Shown piece after piece: positions 35,261 to 43,981 of a DNA stretch of 64,000 nt. Where the stretch lies: NCBI RefSeq assembly GCF_026672375.1, contig NZ_JAPPRA010000001.1, positions 62,001 to 126,000 on the forward strand, read 5' to 3'. Made by a program: the position numbers and the translations under genes. Numbering within the stretch: the first letter of the stretch is position 1; the number at the start of each line of letters is the position of its first letter. The notes under the pieces are model-generated. The model saw only the letters and a program-made list of their open reading frames with translations, was not told the DNA's origin and did not search any database. Source of the stretch: Caulobacter sp. SL161. Lineage in GTDB: Bacteria > Pseudomonadota > Alphaproteobacteria > Caulobacterales > Caulobacteraceae.

Positions 35261-35494
35261 CTGGTCCAGATTTTCGTCCGCGACAACAACGTCGATCAGG
35301 CCCTGAAGGCTCTGAAGAAGAAGATGCAACGCGAAGGCTCGTTCCGCGAAATGAAGCGGCACGTGCACTATGAAAAGCCGTCGGAAAAGCGCGCGCGCCA
35401 AAAGGCCGAAGCCGTCCGTCGCGCTCGCAAGCTGGCCCGCAAGCGCGCTCAGCGCGAAGGCCTGCTGCCGATGCCGAAGAAGCCGGGCCGGTAA
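35261..35494 (+). CDS. rpsU: 30S ribosomal protein S21, apparent CTG start
   Basis: A 77-aa S21 ([41 protein letters not shown] split, basic tail). The conserved [10 protein letters not shown] start aligns with CTG-GTC-CAG at 35261. GGAGAG lies six bases upstream, ideal spacing. No ATG, GTG or TTG is at this site; an in-frame TTG at 35231 would add ten residues with a weaker ribosome site. Followed by a strong terminator. Confidence 0.93.
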   Translation: MVQIFVRDNNVDQALKALKKKMQREGSFREMKRHVHYEKPSEKRARQKAEAVRRARKLARKRAQREGLLPMPKKPGR

Positions 35495-35526
35495 GACCCG
35501 CTCTTCTTCACATCGCTGAAGATTTC

Positions 35527-35565
35527 GAAGGCCGCGCGGCGATCCGCGCGGCCTTCGTCGTTTTT
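35527..35565 (+). terminator. Intrinsic terminator after rpsU
   Basis: GAAGGCCGCGCGG (35527-35539), loop CGAT, CCGCGCGGCCTTC (35544-35556), then GTCGTTTTT. The permease gene on the other strand ends five bases later at 35570. Confidence 0.9.
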
Positions 35566-35569
35566 GGAC

Positions 35570-37000
35570 CTACCCCGCCTGCTTGCGGGCGATCCGGCCG
35601 ATCAGGGTCTTAAGGTCGATCTTCCCGGTCGCCAGCGCGCCGACGTGGAAGGCGCGGGTCGAGAACGCCACCAGCGCGACGGTCGTTGCGATCATCAAGA
35701 CCGTGGTGCCGATGATCTGGATCAGCGGCGGGTCTCCGGCGATCCGCACCGGCATCAGGAACGGCGTGAAAGGCGGGATCCAGGACAGGGTCGAGAGAAT
35801 CGGCGAGTCCGGCGAGCGGATCGCCTGGCTCATGAAGATGATCGGGATCGACATCACCAGGATGATGGGCCCAAGCAGGGTCTGGGCGTCGCGCTGTGTC
35901 TCGCAGAACGCACCGACGCCGGCGAAAAGCGCGGCGTACATCAGGTAGCCGCCGACGAGGTAAACGCCGAAATAGAGCAGCAGGCCCTTGCCCAGCAGCA
36001 CGGCGACGAGATCGCCGGCAAGGCCCGGCGCGAAGTTGATCAAGGCCACCCAGCCCGCCATCGCCCAGACGCCCATGACCGTAAGGGTCAGCCCGGCGAC
36101 CCCCAGGATCTTGCCGCCCATGATCTCGGGCACCGAGGCCGAGGACAGCAGGACCTCCAGGATCTTGCTCGATTTCTCCTCGATCACGCTGTTCAGCAGG
36201 ATGCTTGCCCCGGTCATGACCATCGACCACAGCAGGAAGCCGGCGGCGAGGCCCACAAAGGTCGGCAGGCGATCCCGCAGCGCGACCTTCGCGCCGGAGG
36301 CGGCCTTGGGCGAGAGGCTGTTGAAGGCAGGCTTCAGGGCGTCGGCTTCGCTCAGGGTCTGCGCCGAAACGCCGGCTCGGGCCAGGGCTCGCTCGCGCAT
36401 GATCTCACTGACGGTCTGCCGCAGATCGCCCTCCAGCACCGGCGCAGCGAGGTTGCGGCTCCAAAGATCCAGGGTCACGTCCGCGTCCCGGCCGCTGACG
36501 ATCAGCACCGAATCCAGGCGTTTCTCGGCGACCTCACGGCGGGCGATCGCGCCGGCTTCGACCGGGGTCTTGGCGGCCAGGGCCTGGGCCGGAGGCGGCA
36601 GCACGATCGCGTCGACCTTGGGCTCCTTGAAGCGCGCGGCGGCTGTCGGATTGAAGCGCGCCAGGGCTTCGCGCCCTGCGGCCTCCCCGCCTTCAAGCTG
36701 CGCCTTCCGGACCGCTTCCTGCGCCTCGGGTCCCGCCGCCGATAGCGCCGCCGCGCGAAGGGCTCGCGAAGTGGCGCGATCCTGGTCCTCGGCCATGGCC
36801 TTGGCGATGGCGGGCGCGAACGCCTGATCGGTCAGATCAATAATGGCCAGCCGCTCGGGCTTGGCCGACTTCATCATCATCAGCGGCGCGGTGCTGCTGA
36901 TCCCCATGACCAGCGGCAAGGCGATGATCGACAGCCAGAAGCCGACCGTGCGGACATAGGCCAGGTACTCCCGGCGCGCGATCTTCAGCAGACGGCTCAT
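35570..37000 (-). CDS. ABC-2 type permease (NatB-like)
   Basis: A 476-aa inner membrane permease. One helix near the N-terminus (AYVRTVGFWLSIIALPLVM), a large periplasmic domain (about 40-230), and five to six helices in the second half (FVGLAAGFLLWSMVMTGASIL, GKILGVAGLTLTVMGVWAMAGW, LVAVLLGKGLLLYFGVYLVGG, LLGPIILVMSIPIIFMS, PLIQIIGTTVLMIATTVALVA). This is the NatB / ABC-2 layout. Its gene overlaps the ATPase gene by 4 nt. Confidence 0.9.
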   Translation of the reverse strand: MSRLLKIARREYLAYVRTVGFWLSIIALPLVMGISSTAPLMMMKSAKPERLAIIDLTDQAFAPAIAKAMAEDQDRATSRALRAAALSAAGPEAQEAVRKAQLEGGEAAGREALARFNPTAAARFKEPKVDAIVLPPPAQALAAKTPVEAGAIARREVAEKRLDSVLIVSGRDADVTLDLWSRNLAAPVLEGDLRQTVSEIMRERALARAGVSAQTLSEADALKPAFNSLSPKAASGAKVALRDRLPTFVGLAAGFLLWSMVMTGASILLNSVIEEKSSKILEVLLSSASVPEIMGGKILGVAGLTLTVMGVWAMAGWVALINFAPGLAGDLVAVLLGKGLLLYFGVYLVGGYLMYAALFAGVGAFCETQRDAQTLLGPIILVMSIPIIFMSQAIRSPDSPILSTLSWIPPFTPFLMPVRIAGDPPLIQIIGTTVLMIATTVALVAFSTRAFHVGALATGKIDLKTLIGRIARKQAG

Positions 37001-37914
37001 GCCTGGCCTCCCGTCAGCACAATGAAGGCGTCATGCAGGGTGGGCTCCTTGAGCTCGAACCGCCTGAGCGAAAGATCACGGGCGAAAGCCGCCTTGAGCG
37101 CATCCTGCCCGGTGCTCGATTCCGGCAACCGCACCACATGACGCCACCCGCCCTCCGGCAGGGGCTCCGACGTCATCTCGCCAAGACCGGGCAAGGCGGC
37201 CACTTCCTCGGCGGAGAGGTCGCCTTCCAGCACCAGCGCCCGTGGCGCGGCGCGTCTCGCGGTGACGACATCGCCGTCGAACACCTTCTGTCCGCGCGCC
37301 ATCAAGACGACCTTGTCGCAGAGCCGCTCGGCGTGCTGCATCACGTGGGTCGAGAACAGCACGGTGGCGCCGCGCGCCGCGATCTCGCGGATCATCGTCT
37401 CCAGCGCCTGCTGGTTGACCGGGTCCAGTCCCGAGAAGGGCTCATCCAGCACGACCAGTTCCGGTTCGTGCGCCAGCGCCGACAGAAGCTGGACCTTCTG
37501 GGCCATGCCCTTGGAGAGATCCTTGATCGGCCGCTTCATCGCAAAGCCCAGGCCCTGAGCTTCCAGCAGGGCTACGGCCCGCTTGCGACCTTCGGCTTCG
37601 GGAACGCCCTTCAAGCCGGCGAAGAAGGCGATGGCGTCGATCGGCGTCATACGCTTGTAGAGGCCGCGCTCCTCAGGGAGAAAGCCGATCCGGTCGCGAA
37701 CCTTTGTCGCGTCCTCGGCGCCCAGCACCGATATCCGCCCTGCGGAGGGCGGCAGCAGGCCCAGGATCATGCGGAGCGTGGATGTTTTGCCCGCGCCGTT
37801 GGGTCCCAGGAAACCCGTGATCCGCCCGGCGGGGACCTTGAAGCTGACATTCCGCACGGCATGGAAGTCATCGTAGGTCTTGCTGACCCCTTCCAGGGTG
37901 ACGGCGCTGACCAT
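36997..37914 (-). CDS. ABC transporter ATPase (NatA-like)
   Basis: A 305-aa ATPase paired with the ABC-2 permease. Walker A GPNGAGKTSTLRM (about 37-49), signature LSKGMAQKVQLLSALAHEP (variant), Walker B LVVLDEPFSGLDPVNQQ, H-loop LFSTHVMQHAERL. The C-terminal part (ALVLEGDLSAEEVAALPGLG) is an extra domain seen in NatA-type ATPases. Na+ or organic-cation export is possible; substrate unproven. Confidence 0.93.
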   Translation of the reverse strand: MVSAVTLEGVSKTYDDFHAVRNVSFKVPAGRITGFLGPNGAGKTSTLRMILGLLPPSAGRISVLGAEDATKVRDRIGFLPEERGLYKRMTPIDAIAFFAGLKGVPEAEGRKRAVALLEAQGLGFAMKRPIKDLSKGMAQKVQLLSALAHEPELVVLDEPFSGLDPVNQQALETMIREIAARGATVLFSTHVMQHAERLCDKVVLMARGQKVFDGDVVTARRAAPRALVLEGDLSAEEVAALPGLGEMTSEPLPEGGWRHVVRLPESSTGQDALKAAFARDLSLRRFELKEPTLHDAFIVLTGGQA

Positions 37915-37951
37915 GAGACGGCTCCCGAATCGCTCCTACGCTCTGGTTGTA

Positions 37952-38917
37952 TCAGCCCTTTTGGCGAGCGTCGGCCACGAAGGCGATGGCTCGGACGATG
38001 CGGTCGGCGAAGCGTCGCCCGATCAGCAACTGGTGCGTCGCCGCCTCCACATGGTCGACATAGCCATGGGTCGCGCGGCGAGCGGGGGCGGCCTGCATCT
38101 CCTTTCGGAGTTCACGGCCAGCGACCGGCCCAGCGGTCACCACCGCGATCGGCCAGTTGGGGTCGAACTGCGGCTGGGCGGCGGCCTGGGCCGAGGCCTC
38201 GGCCCACAGGCCCACCTCCTCGGCGGCCGTGCGGTTATGACGGCCGTCGGCGAAGGCCCAGCTCTTCTCGGCCTTGGCCGCCGGCGGCAGATCGATCTTG
38301 TCGCCGAGGCGCGTGTGGATCAGCGGCTTGTACAGCCCGATCGAAGCGCCGAAAGCGGCCCACTTCGACACGCGGGCGAAGGTCTTGATGAAGCCCTGCA
38401 TCGACGGATTGAGCGCCGCTTCAGGCGTCGCCGCATCGACCAGAACCAGACCCGCAATCTTGTCGGGGTGACGGCCGGCGTACTCGCGCAGGCGCAGGCC
38501 GGCCATCGAGTGTCCGACCAGGACGTAGGGACCCGGTTCGCCGGACGCGGCCACCAGTTTCTCGAAGTCGGAGACGATGGCCAGGCCATCTCGAGGACCA
38601 GGACCTTTCGGAGAAAAGCCCATGCCGGCGCGGTCATAGGCGCACGATCGCCAGCCTTCGGCCGCGAGCGCCTCCTGCGCTGCGCCCCAGTCAGCGGCGA
38701 AGCCAAACGCACCAGCTTCGAGCCAGACGACCGGTCGATCGCTGCTGGGCCCCTCACAAACCAGGCGCAGCACGCGCCCCGGCTCGATCTCGACCATCTT
38801 GCCGCGAATTTTCGGGGCGCCCGTCGCGCTCATCACGCCGCCCGCCGCGATGTAGAAGATGAGGACAAGGGCAAGGCCCGCGACGCCACGACCGACAAAC
38901 TGGATCATGGCGTTCAA
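37952..38917 (-). CDS. Membrane-anchored alpha/beta hydrolase
   Basis: A 321-aa hydrolase with an N-terminal membrane anchor (FVGRGVAGLALVLIFYIAAG). Nucleophile elbow GHSMAG (about 139; catalytic Ser), oxyanion-region HGGMG-like YDRAGMGFSPKGPGPR, and a C-terminal His (THQLLIGRR) that fits the catalytic triad. Substrate unknown. Short gap from the ABC operon. Confidence 0.85.
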   Translation of the reverse strand: MNAMIQFVGRGVAGLALVLIFYIAAGGVMSATGAPKIRGKMVEIEPGRVLRLVCEGPSSDRPVVWLEAGAFGFAADWGAAQEALAAEGWRSCAYDRAGMGFSPKGPGPRDGLAIVSDFEKLVAASGEPGPYVLVGHSMAGLRLREYAGRHPDKIAGLVLVDAATPEAALNPSMQGFIKTFARVSKWAAFGASIGLYKPLIHTRLGDKIDLPPAAKAEKSWAFADGRHNRTAAEEVGLWAEASAQAAAQPQFDPNWPIAVVTAGPVAGRELRKEMQAAPARRATHGYVDHVEAATHQLLIGRRFADRIVRAIAFVADARQKG

Positions 38918-38968
38918 TGTAATGGCGGTTGGCGAACGGTCGAGACCGTCGATGGCCGGTTTCGAATT

Positions 38969-39790
38969 TTAAATGGCGGCTTCCGCCGAACTCAGCGCCG
39001 TCGAGGCGGCGGGCGCCGGAACTGTGGACACCGGAATGGCCGCCTTGGCCCGTCCGGTCTTCAACCGCGCCAACTGAACCTTCTCCTTGCCGGGCTTGGT
39101 CACGCCAGGCGGCCAGCGCGAGACCGTCGCCTTGTGGACTTTTCGCGAGACGCGGCCGGCCGCACGCAAGGGCAGATCATCGGCCTCGGCGAAGGTTCGC
39201 CCCAGGAAGAAGCTGGGATTGAGCGGCTTGTCGCCCTTCCGGATCTCGAAATGAAGATGCGAGCCCGAGGACCGTCCGGAATTGCCGACGAAGGCGACAA
39301 TGTCGCCTCGCCGCAGATAGGCGCCGCGCTTCACGTCGCGGGCGGAACGGGCCAGATGGGCGTACAGGGTCGACAGACCGCCCTTGTGCACCACAAGGAC
39401 ATAGCGGCCATAGGTGGCGCTGACCCCGGTGGCCTTTACGACGCCAGGGGCCGCGACCTTCACGGCTGCGCCGGCGGGCGCTGCGATATCAACGCCCTGG
39501 TGGAGCCGACCGCTTTCCTCCCACGGCATCTGTCTCAGGCCGAAGGGCGAATTGATGACCCGCCCCGGCAAGGGTGCGTCAAAGACGAAGGCCGGGGGCG
39601 GCGCCTGGACCTCGGGCTCCGGCGCGGGTTGCGCCACCGTAGGGGTCGCCGGGCTGGTCGGCGCGCGCACAATCCACTCGCTCATCGCGACCGCGCCGTT
39701 CAACGCGGTCGCCATCGCGGCAATACCCAGCATCGAGAAGAGCGCGACGCGCAAGTGCTGCGGCGATAGCGCCAAGCTCCTAGAGATCAA
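38969..39790 (-). CDS. M23 (LytM) peptidoglycan endopeptidase family
   Basis: A 273-aa M23 protein with N-terminal membrane helix (LRVALFSMLGIAAMATALNGA) and a Pro-rich linker. Zinc motifs: HQGVD (about 118) and HLHFEIR (about 203) of the LytM catalytic site. Likely periplasmic, cutting or regulating peptidoglycan cross-links. It starts at a TTG (39790) with GAGGAAG upstream; a later Met would delete the helix. Confidence 0.85.
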   Translation of the reverse strand: MISRSLALSPQHLRVALFSMLGIAAMATALNGAVAMSEWIVRAPTSPATPTVAQPAPEPEVQAPPPAFVFDAPLPGRVINSPFGLRQMPWEESGRLHQGVDIAAPAGAAVKVAAPGVVKATGVSATYGRYVLVVHKGGLSTLYAHLARSARDVKRGAYLRRGDIVAFVGNSGRSSGSHLHFEIRKGDKPLNPSFFLGRTFAEADDLPLRAAGRVSRKVHKATVSRWPPGVTKPGKEKVQLARLKTGRAKAAIPVSTVPAPAASTALSSAEAAI

Positions 39791-40129
39791 AAACCACTTC
39801 CTCTTCGACGCCCGGTCAGTCGCCAGGACCGCGTCTGGACGGTTTTGCTCTCATACTTGACCTTTCGGGATGGTGAATCGACGGCGTGCATGAATGTCGC
39901 ATCGGGGCGGAACGGAGCGTCGATTAACCCTTTACAAACCATACACTCAAACGACCAAAGCAATATGGTCGCAAAAACTTCAAACATTACAGACTGTTTA
40001 GAATATTAAACGCCCGTAATTCTCTTAATTACGCGTCATGACTGAGGTGTAACGAGACTTCGCGAGAACCCGAATGTATCCAATATTCATCGGCGCAGCG
40101 AACAGCGCCCAACCAGAGGGATACTTCAA
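39791..40129. other. 339-nt intergenic region, no gene
   Basis: AT-richer than its surroundings, between the divergent M23 gene and the UrcA-family gene. It holds an inverted repeat GTTTA-GAATAT-TAAAC (39996-40011) and TTAACCC near 39934. No ORF of value, tRNA or conserved RNA fold was evident. Probably holds both promoters. Confidence 0.6.
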
Positions 40130-40483
40130 ATGCGCAAGTTCATCATGAGCCTGACCACCGTCGCCACCCTGAGCCTCGCCGCCGTGCCGGTCCTGGGCCT
40201 GACGCAAGCCGCCAACGCCTCCGAGAGCGACCCGCGCGTGAGCATTGCAGTGTCGGACCTGAACCTGTCGAACCCCGCCCAGGCCGCCTTGTTCAAGGCC
40301 CGCGTCCAGCAAGCCGGCGAGACGCTCTGCCGCGCGAAGCTGCGCAACAACACCCTGGATATGTCGTTCGGCCAGTGCCGTATGGAAGTCCAACGCGAAG
40401 CCGAGCGCCAACTGTCCAAGCCCCAGCGCCAGGCCCTGATCCAGGCAAAGCGGGCCACGACGGTCGAGCTCGCCGCGCAGTGA
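40130..40483 (+). CDS. UrcA family secreted protein
   Basis: A 117-aa periplasmic protein with signal peptide (MRKFIMSLTTVATLSLAAVPVLGLTQAANA). UrcA-family core: IAVSDLNLSNPAQAALFKARVQQAGETLC. Contains two cysteines (ETLC, GQCR) that may pair. Function unknown. AGAGGG about ten bases before ATG. Followed by hairpin terminators. Confidence 0.82.
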   Translation: MRKFIMSLTTVATLSLAAVPVLGLTQAANASESDPRVSIAVSDLNLSNPAQAALFKARVQQAGETLCRAKLRNNTLDMSFGQCRMEVQREAERQLSKPQRQALIQAKRATTVELAAQ

Positions 40484-40526
40484 TCGCAAGGGCTACCGCC
40501 ACACCCCACACCCCGCCCCGCGACAG

Positions 40527-40556
40527 AGGCCTCAGGTAATCCTGGGGCCTTTGTTT
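40527..40556 (+). terminator. Terminator after the UrcA-family gene
   Basis: AGGCCTCAGG, loop TAAT, CCTGGGGCCT followed by TTGTTTT; stem of 10 bp with one G-T pair. Confidence 0.75.
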
Positions 40557-40563
40557 TGCGCGC

Positions 40564-40597
40564 ACGAAAAAGGCCCCGGCGTTGTCGCCGGGGCCTT
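40564..40597 (-). terminator. Terminator for the pnt operon
   Basis: AAGGCCCCGGCG (40570-40581), loop TTGT, CGCCGGGGCCTT. On the minus strand the stem is followed by TTTTTCG, right after pntB. Confidence 0.85.
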
Positions 40598-40618
40598 CGT
40601 CGTTCCAGAGGCGAGGCG

Positions 40619-42037
40619 TCAAAGCCCTTTGAGGATCCCCTCGACCATCTTCTTGGCGTCGCCGAACAACATCATCGTGTTGTCGCGGAAGAAGAGCTCG
40701 TTCTCGACCCCGGCATAGCCCGAAGCCATGCCGCGCTTGACGAAGAGCACCGTGCGCGCCTTCTCGACGTCCAGGATCGGCATGCCGAAGATGGCGCTGG
40801 TCGGGTCGGTCTTGGCCGCCGGATTGGTGACGTCGTTGGCGCCGATCACGAAGGCGACGTCCGCCGTCGAGAACTCGCTGTTGATGTCCTCCAGCTCGAA
40901 GACCTCGTCATAGGGGACGTTGGCTTCGGCCAGCAGCACGTTCATGTGGCCCGGCATCCGACCGGCGACGGGGTGGATAGCGTACTTCACCTCGACGCCC
41001 TCCTCCTTCAGCTTGTCGGCCATTTCGCGCAGGGCGTGCTGGGCCTGGGACACGGCCATGCCGTACCCGGGGACGATGATGACCTTCGACGCGTTCTTCA
41101 TGATGAAGGCCGCGTCGTCGGCCGAGCCCTGCTTGACGGGGCGGGTCTCGACCTTGCCGCCGGGACCGGCCGCAGCCGCATCAGCGCCGAAACCGCCCAG
41201 GATCACCGAGACGAACGAGCGGTTCATGCCCTTGCACATGATGTAGGACAGGATCGCGCCCGACGAGCCGACCAGCGCGCCGGTGATGATCAGGGTGGTG
41301 TTTTCCAGCGTGAAGCCCAGCGCCGCCGCCGCCCAGCCGGAATAGCTGTTCAGCATCGACACCACGACAGGCATGTCCGCGCCGCCGATCGGGATGATCA
41401 GGGTGACGCCGATCAGCAGCGACAGGGCGAAAATGCCCCAGAAGGCCCAGATCGCCGAACCGCCGCTGGCGACCAGCACCACGATCAGGGCCACGATGGC
41501 GACCGCGATGATGATGTTCAGCAGGTGGCGGGCGGGCAGCAGGATGGGCGCGCCGCCCATGTTGCCGTTCAGCTTGGCGAAGGCGATGACCGAACCGGTG
41601 AAGGTGATGGCGCCGATGGCCAGGCCCAGCGACAGCTCGATCAGGCTGGCGCCGTGGATGGCGCCGTCTTCGCCCACGATGCCATAGGCCGCAGGCGTGT
41701 AGATGGCGGCCACGGCCACCAGACAGGCGGCCATGCCGACCAGGCTGTGGAAGGCGGCGACCAGTTGCGGCATCGAGGTCATGGCGACCCTGCGGGCGAT
41801 CACCGCACCGACCGCGCCCCCGACGGCGACACCGCCGAGGATCAGGCCCAGGGTCACGGCGTCCAGAGCGCCCTGGCTCCAGAGCGTGGCCAAGGTGGTG
41901 CCGACAGCGATGGCCATGCCGATCATGCCGTTACGGTTACCCGTCTGGCTGGTCACCGGGCTGGACAGGCCGCGAAGGGCGAGAATGAAAAGCACCCCGG
42001 AGACGAGGTACAGGATGGCGGCGAGATTGGCGTTCAT
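40619..42037 (-). CDS. pntB: NAD(P) transhydrogenase subunit beta
   Basis: A 472-aa integral membrane subunit. About nine helices (LAAILYLVSGVLFILALRGL, MIGMAIAVGTTLATL, AVGGAVGAVIARRVA, GLAIGAITFTGSVIAFAKL and others) and a C-terminal NADP-binding domain (VIIVPGYGMAVSQAQHAL, GHMNVLLAEANVPYDEV, FVIGANDVTNPAAKTDPTSA, ARTVLFVKRGMASGYAGVEN). Couples hydride transfer between NADH and NADP+ to proton flow. Last gene of a three-gene operon in which subunit alpha is split in two. Confidence 0.97.
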   Translation of the reverse strand: MNANLAAILYLVSGVLFILALRGLSSPVTSQTGNRNGMIGMAIAVGTTLATLWSQGALDAVTLGLILGGVAVGGAVGAVIARRVAMTSMPQLVAAFHSLVGMAACLVAVAAIYTPAAYGIVGEDGAIHGASLIELSLGLAIGAITFTGSVIAFAKLNGNMGGAPILLPARHLLNIIIAVAIVALIVVLVASGGSAIWAFWGIFALSLLIGVTLIIPIGGADMPVVVSMLNSYSGWAAAALGFTLENTTLIITGALVGSSGAILSYIMCKGMNRSFVSVILGGFGADAAAAGPGGKVETRPVKQGSADDAAFIMKNASKVIIVPGYGMAVSQAQHALREMADKLKEEGVEVKYAIHPVAGRMPGHMNVLLAEANVPYDEVFELEDINSEFSTADVAFVIGANDVTNPAAKTDPTSAIFGMPILDVEKARTVLFVKRGMASGYAGVENELFFRDNTMMLFGDAKKMVEGILKGL

Positions 42038-42065
42038 TGGACTGGTTCCCCCTGCTCTCGCCCGC

Positions 42066-42401
42066 TCACTTCTTCTCTTTTTTCTTGTACATCGCCAGCA
42101 TGCGCTGGGTGACCAAGAAGCCGCCGAAGATGTTGACCGCCGCGAAGGCCGCAGCGATCGCGCCGGCCCCCTTGGAGATCCAGGTGGAGCCGGAGACAGC
42201 GCCGCCGGCCAGGTCTGAGTTGGCGCCGTGGGCGGCGGCGGCCAGAAGGGCGCCGACGATGATCACGGACGAAATGGCGTTGGTCACGGCCATCAGCGGC
42301 GTGTGCAGCGCGGGCGTCACGCTCCAGACGACATAGTAGCCGACGAAGATGGCGAGCACGAAGATCGCCAGACGGAACACGGTGGGGTCGACGGCTTCCA
42401 T
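42066..42401 (-). CDS. pntA2: NAD(P) transhydrogenase subunit alpha, part 2
   Basis: A 111-aa membrane part of subunit alpha, with three helices ([60 protein letters not shown]). It corresponds to the C-terminal membrane end of the E. coli PntA protein; the alphaproteobacterial enzyme is split here. Ends 29 nt before pntB. Confidence 0.95.
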   Translation of the reverse strand: MEAVDPTVFRLAIFVLAIFVGYYVVWSVTPALHTPLMAVTNAISSVIIVGALLAAAAHGANSDLAGGAVSGSTWISKGAGAIAAAFAAVNIFGGFLVTQRMLAMYKKKEKK

Positions 42402-42426
42402 GGGAGCCTCCCTTTCGATGCTGGAG

Positions 42427-43563
42427 TTAGGCGGTCTTCAGGTTCGGATGCACGATCGCGCCGTCACGGGTGACGACGGCGGCCTGCAGGATCTCGTCCT
42501 CGAAGTTGGGGGCGAAGGCGCCCTCCTTGTTCGTGAACAGTGACGACAGGGCGAACAGGTTGCGAGCGTAGAGCGCGCTGGCGTCGGCGGCGATGCGGCC
42601 GGGCAAGTTGGCATGACCCAGGATCTTGACGCCGCCTTCGGTCACGACCGTCTCATTGAGCTTGGCGCCCTCGACATTGCCGCCCTGCTCGATCGCCAGA
42701 TCGACCAGGATCGAGCCCGGCTTCATCGACGCGACCTGGGCCGCGCTGACCAGCTTCGGGGCGGGGCGGCCCGGAATCAGGGCCGTGGTGATGACGATGT
42801 CCTGCTTGGCGATGTGGCTGGAGACCAGCTCAGCCTGCTTGGCCTGGTATTCCTTGGACATTTCCTTGGCGTAGCCGCCAGCGGTCTGGGCGTTCTTGAA
42901 CTCTTCGTCCTCGACGGCCAGGAACTTGGCGCCCAGCGACTCGACCTGCTCTTTGGTGGCCGGACGCACGTCGGTGGCGGTCACGACCGCACCGAGGCGG
43001 CGGGCCGTGGCGATGGCCTGAAGGCCGGCGACGCCGACGCCCATGATGAACACCTTGGCCGCAGCGACGGTGCCGGCGGCGGTCATCATCATCGGCAGGG
43101 CCTTGCCATAGGCCTCGGCGCCTTCGATCACCGCGCGATAGCCGGCGAGGTTGGCCTGGCTGGACAGCATGTCCATCACCTGAGCGCGGGTGATGCGCGG
43201 GATGAACTCCATGGCGATCGCAGTCACGCCGGCCTTGGCCAGCGCGTCCAGCGTTTCCTTGTCCTGATACGGATTGAGCGCGGCGGCGACGATGGCGCCC
43301 TTCTTGAGCGCCGCAATCTCGGCCGACTCGGGCGCGCGCACCTTGAACAGGACGTCGGCGTCCTTCAGTGCGTCCTTGGCCGTCTTGGCGATCTTGGCGC
43401 CGGCCGCCTCGTAGTCGGCGTCCGGATAGGACGCGGCCGTCCCAGCTCCAGCCTGGATCACAACCGAGAACCCGGCGGCGCCGAGTTTCTTGACCGTTTC
43501 AGGCGTAGCCGCGACCCGCGTTTCGTCGGCGCGGGTCTCTTTCGTGACGGCGATGACGGCCAT
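42427..43563 (-). CDS. pntA1: NAD(P) transhydrogenase subunit alpha, part 1
   Basis: A 378-aa soluble NAD-binding subunit (dI). Motifs: [22 protein letters not shown] (start), [26 protein letters not shown] (split), [20 protein letters not shown] (about 170-190), [35 protein letters not shown]. It starts at ATG 43563; another in-frame ATG two codons earlier lies too close to GGAGG. First gene of the operon; upstream is a small oxidase subunit gene. Confidence 0.95.
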   Translation of the reverse strand: MAVIAVTKETRADETRVAATPETVKKLGAAGFSVVIQAGAGTAASYPDADYEAAGAKIAKTAKDALKDADVLFKVRAPESAEIAALKKGAIVAAALNPYQDKETLDALAKAGVTAIAMEFIPRITRAQVMDMLSSQANLAGYRAVIEGAEAYGKALPMMMTAAGTVAAAKVFIMGVGVAGLQAIATARRLGAVVTATDVRPATKEQVESLGAKFLAVEDEEFKNAQTAGGYAKEMSKEYQAKQAELVSSHIAKQDIVITTALIPGRPAPKLVSAAQVASMKPGSILVDLAIEQGGNVEGAKLNETVVTEGGVKILGHANLPGRIAADASALYARNLFALSSLFTNKEGAFAPNFEDEILQAAVVTRDGAIVHPNLKTA

Positions 43564-43687
43564 CGGCATTCCCCTCCCCAGAGCGGTGTTACCTCACCAG
43601 CATGAGGGGCTCTGTAGGGGATAGTCTTGCCTCTTGTCGAGGCATGACGTGCACGTCAGGGAAAAATTCTACCGATGGCCACCGGTG

Positions 43688-43918
43688 TCAGTGGCTTTGC
43701 GTGGGCTTTTCCTTAAGGAGCACCACACCCAGCACCAGCAGGACGATCGAGGCGATAGCGCTACCAATGAAACCCGCCGACGTGCAGAACAGCAGGGTGA
43801 AGAAGAGCAGCAGGACCGAAATGGCCAGCGAGCCCCACTTGGTCATCTTGCCGAACGCGTCGTAGGTGGCAGCTTGTTCTTGGATGTCCATTTCACCGCG
43901 GTGATAGTCGCCGGCCAT
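43688..43918 (-). CDS. aa3-type cytochrome c oxidase subunit IV family
   Basis: Short membrane protein of 76 aa. The family core is seen in YDAFGKMTKWGSLAISVLLLF followed by a second helix (IGSAIASIVLLVLGVVLL). Small subunit IV of bacterial aa3 oxidases. It stands upstream of the pnt genes on the same strand with a 124-nt gap. Confidence 0.82.
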   Translation of the reverse strand: MAGDYHRGEMDIQEQAATYDAFGKMTKWGSLAISVLLLFFTLLFCTSAGFIGSAIASIVLLVLGVVLLKEKPTQSH

Positions 43919-43981
43919 GTGTCGTCCTCAACAGGAAAAGAAAAAGTCCAGTTCGCCCGATACAACGCGGGCGACGAAGGC

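Noticed and set aside
37880-39769. A 629-codon frame on the plus strand
   Set aside because: Antisense to the ATPase, hydrolase and M23 genes; composition is rich in Arg, Gly and His, typical of shadow frames in GC-rich DNA.
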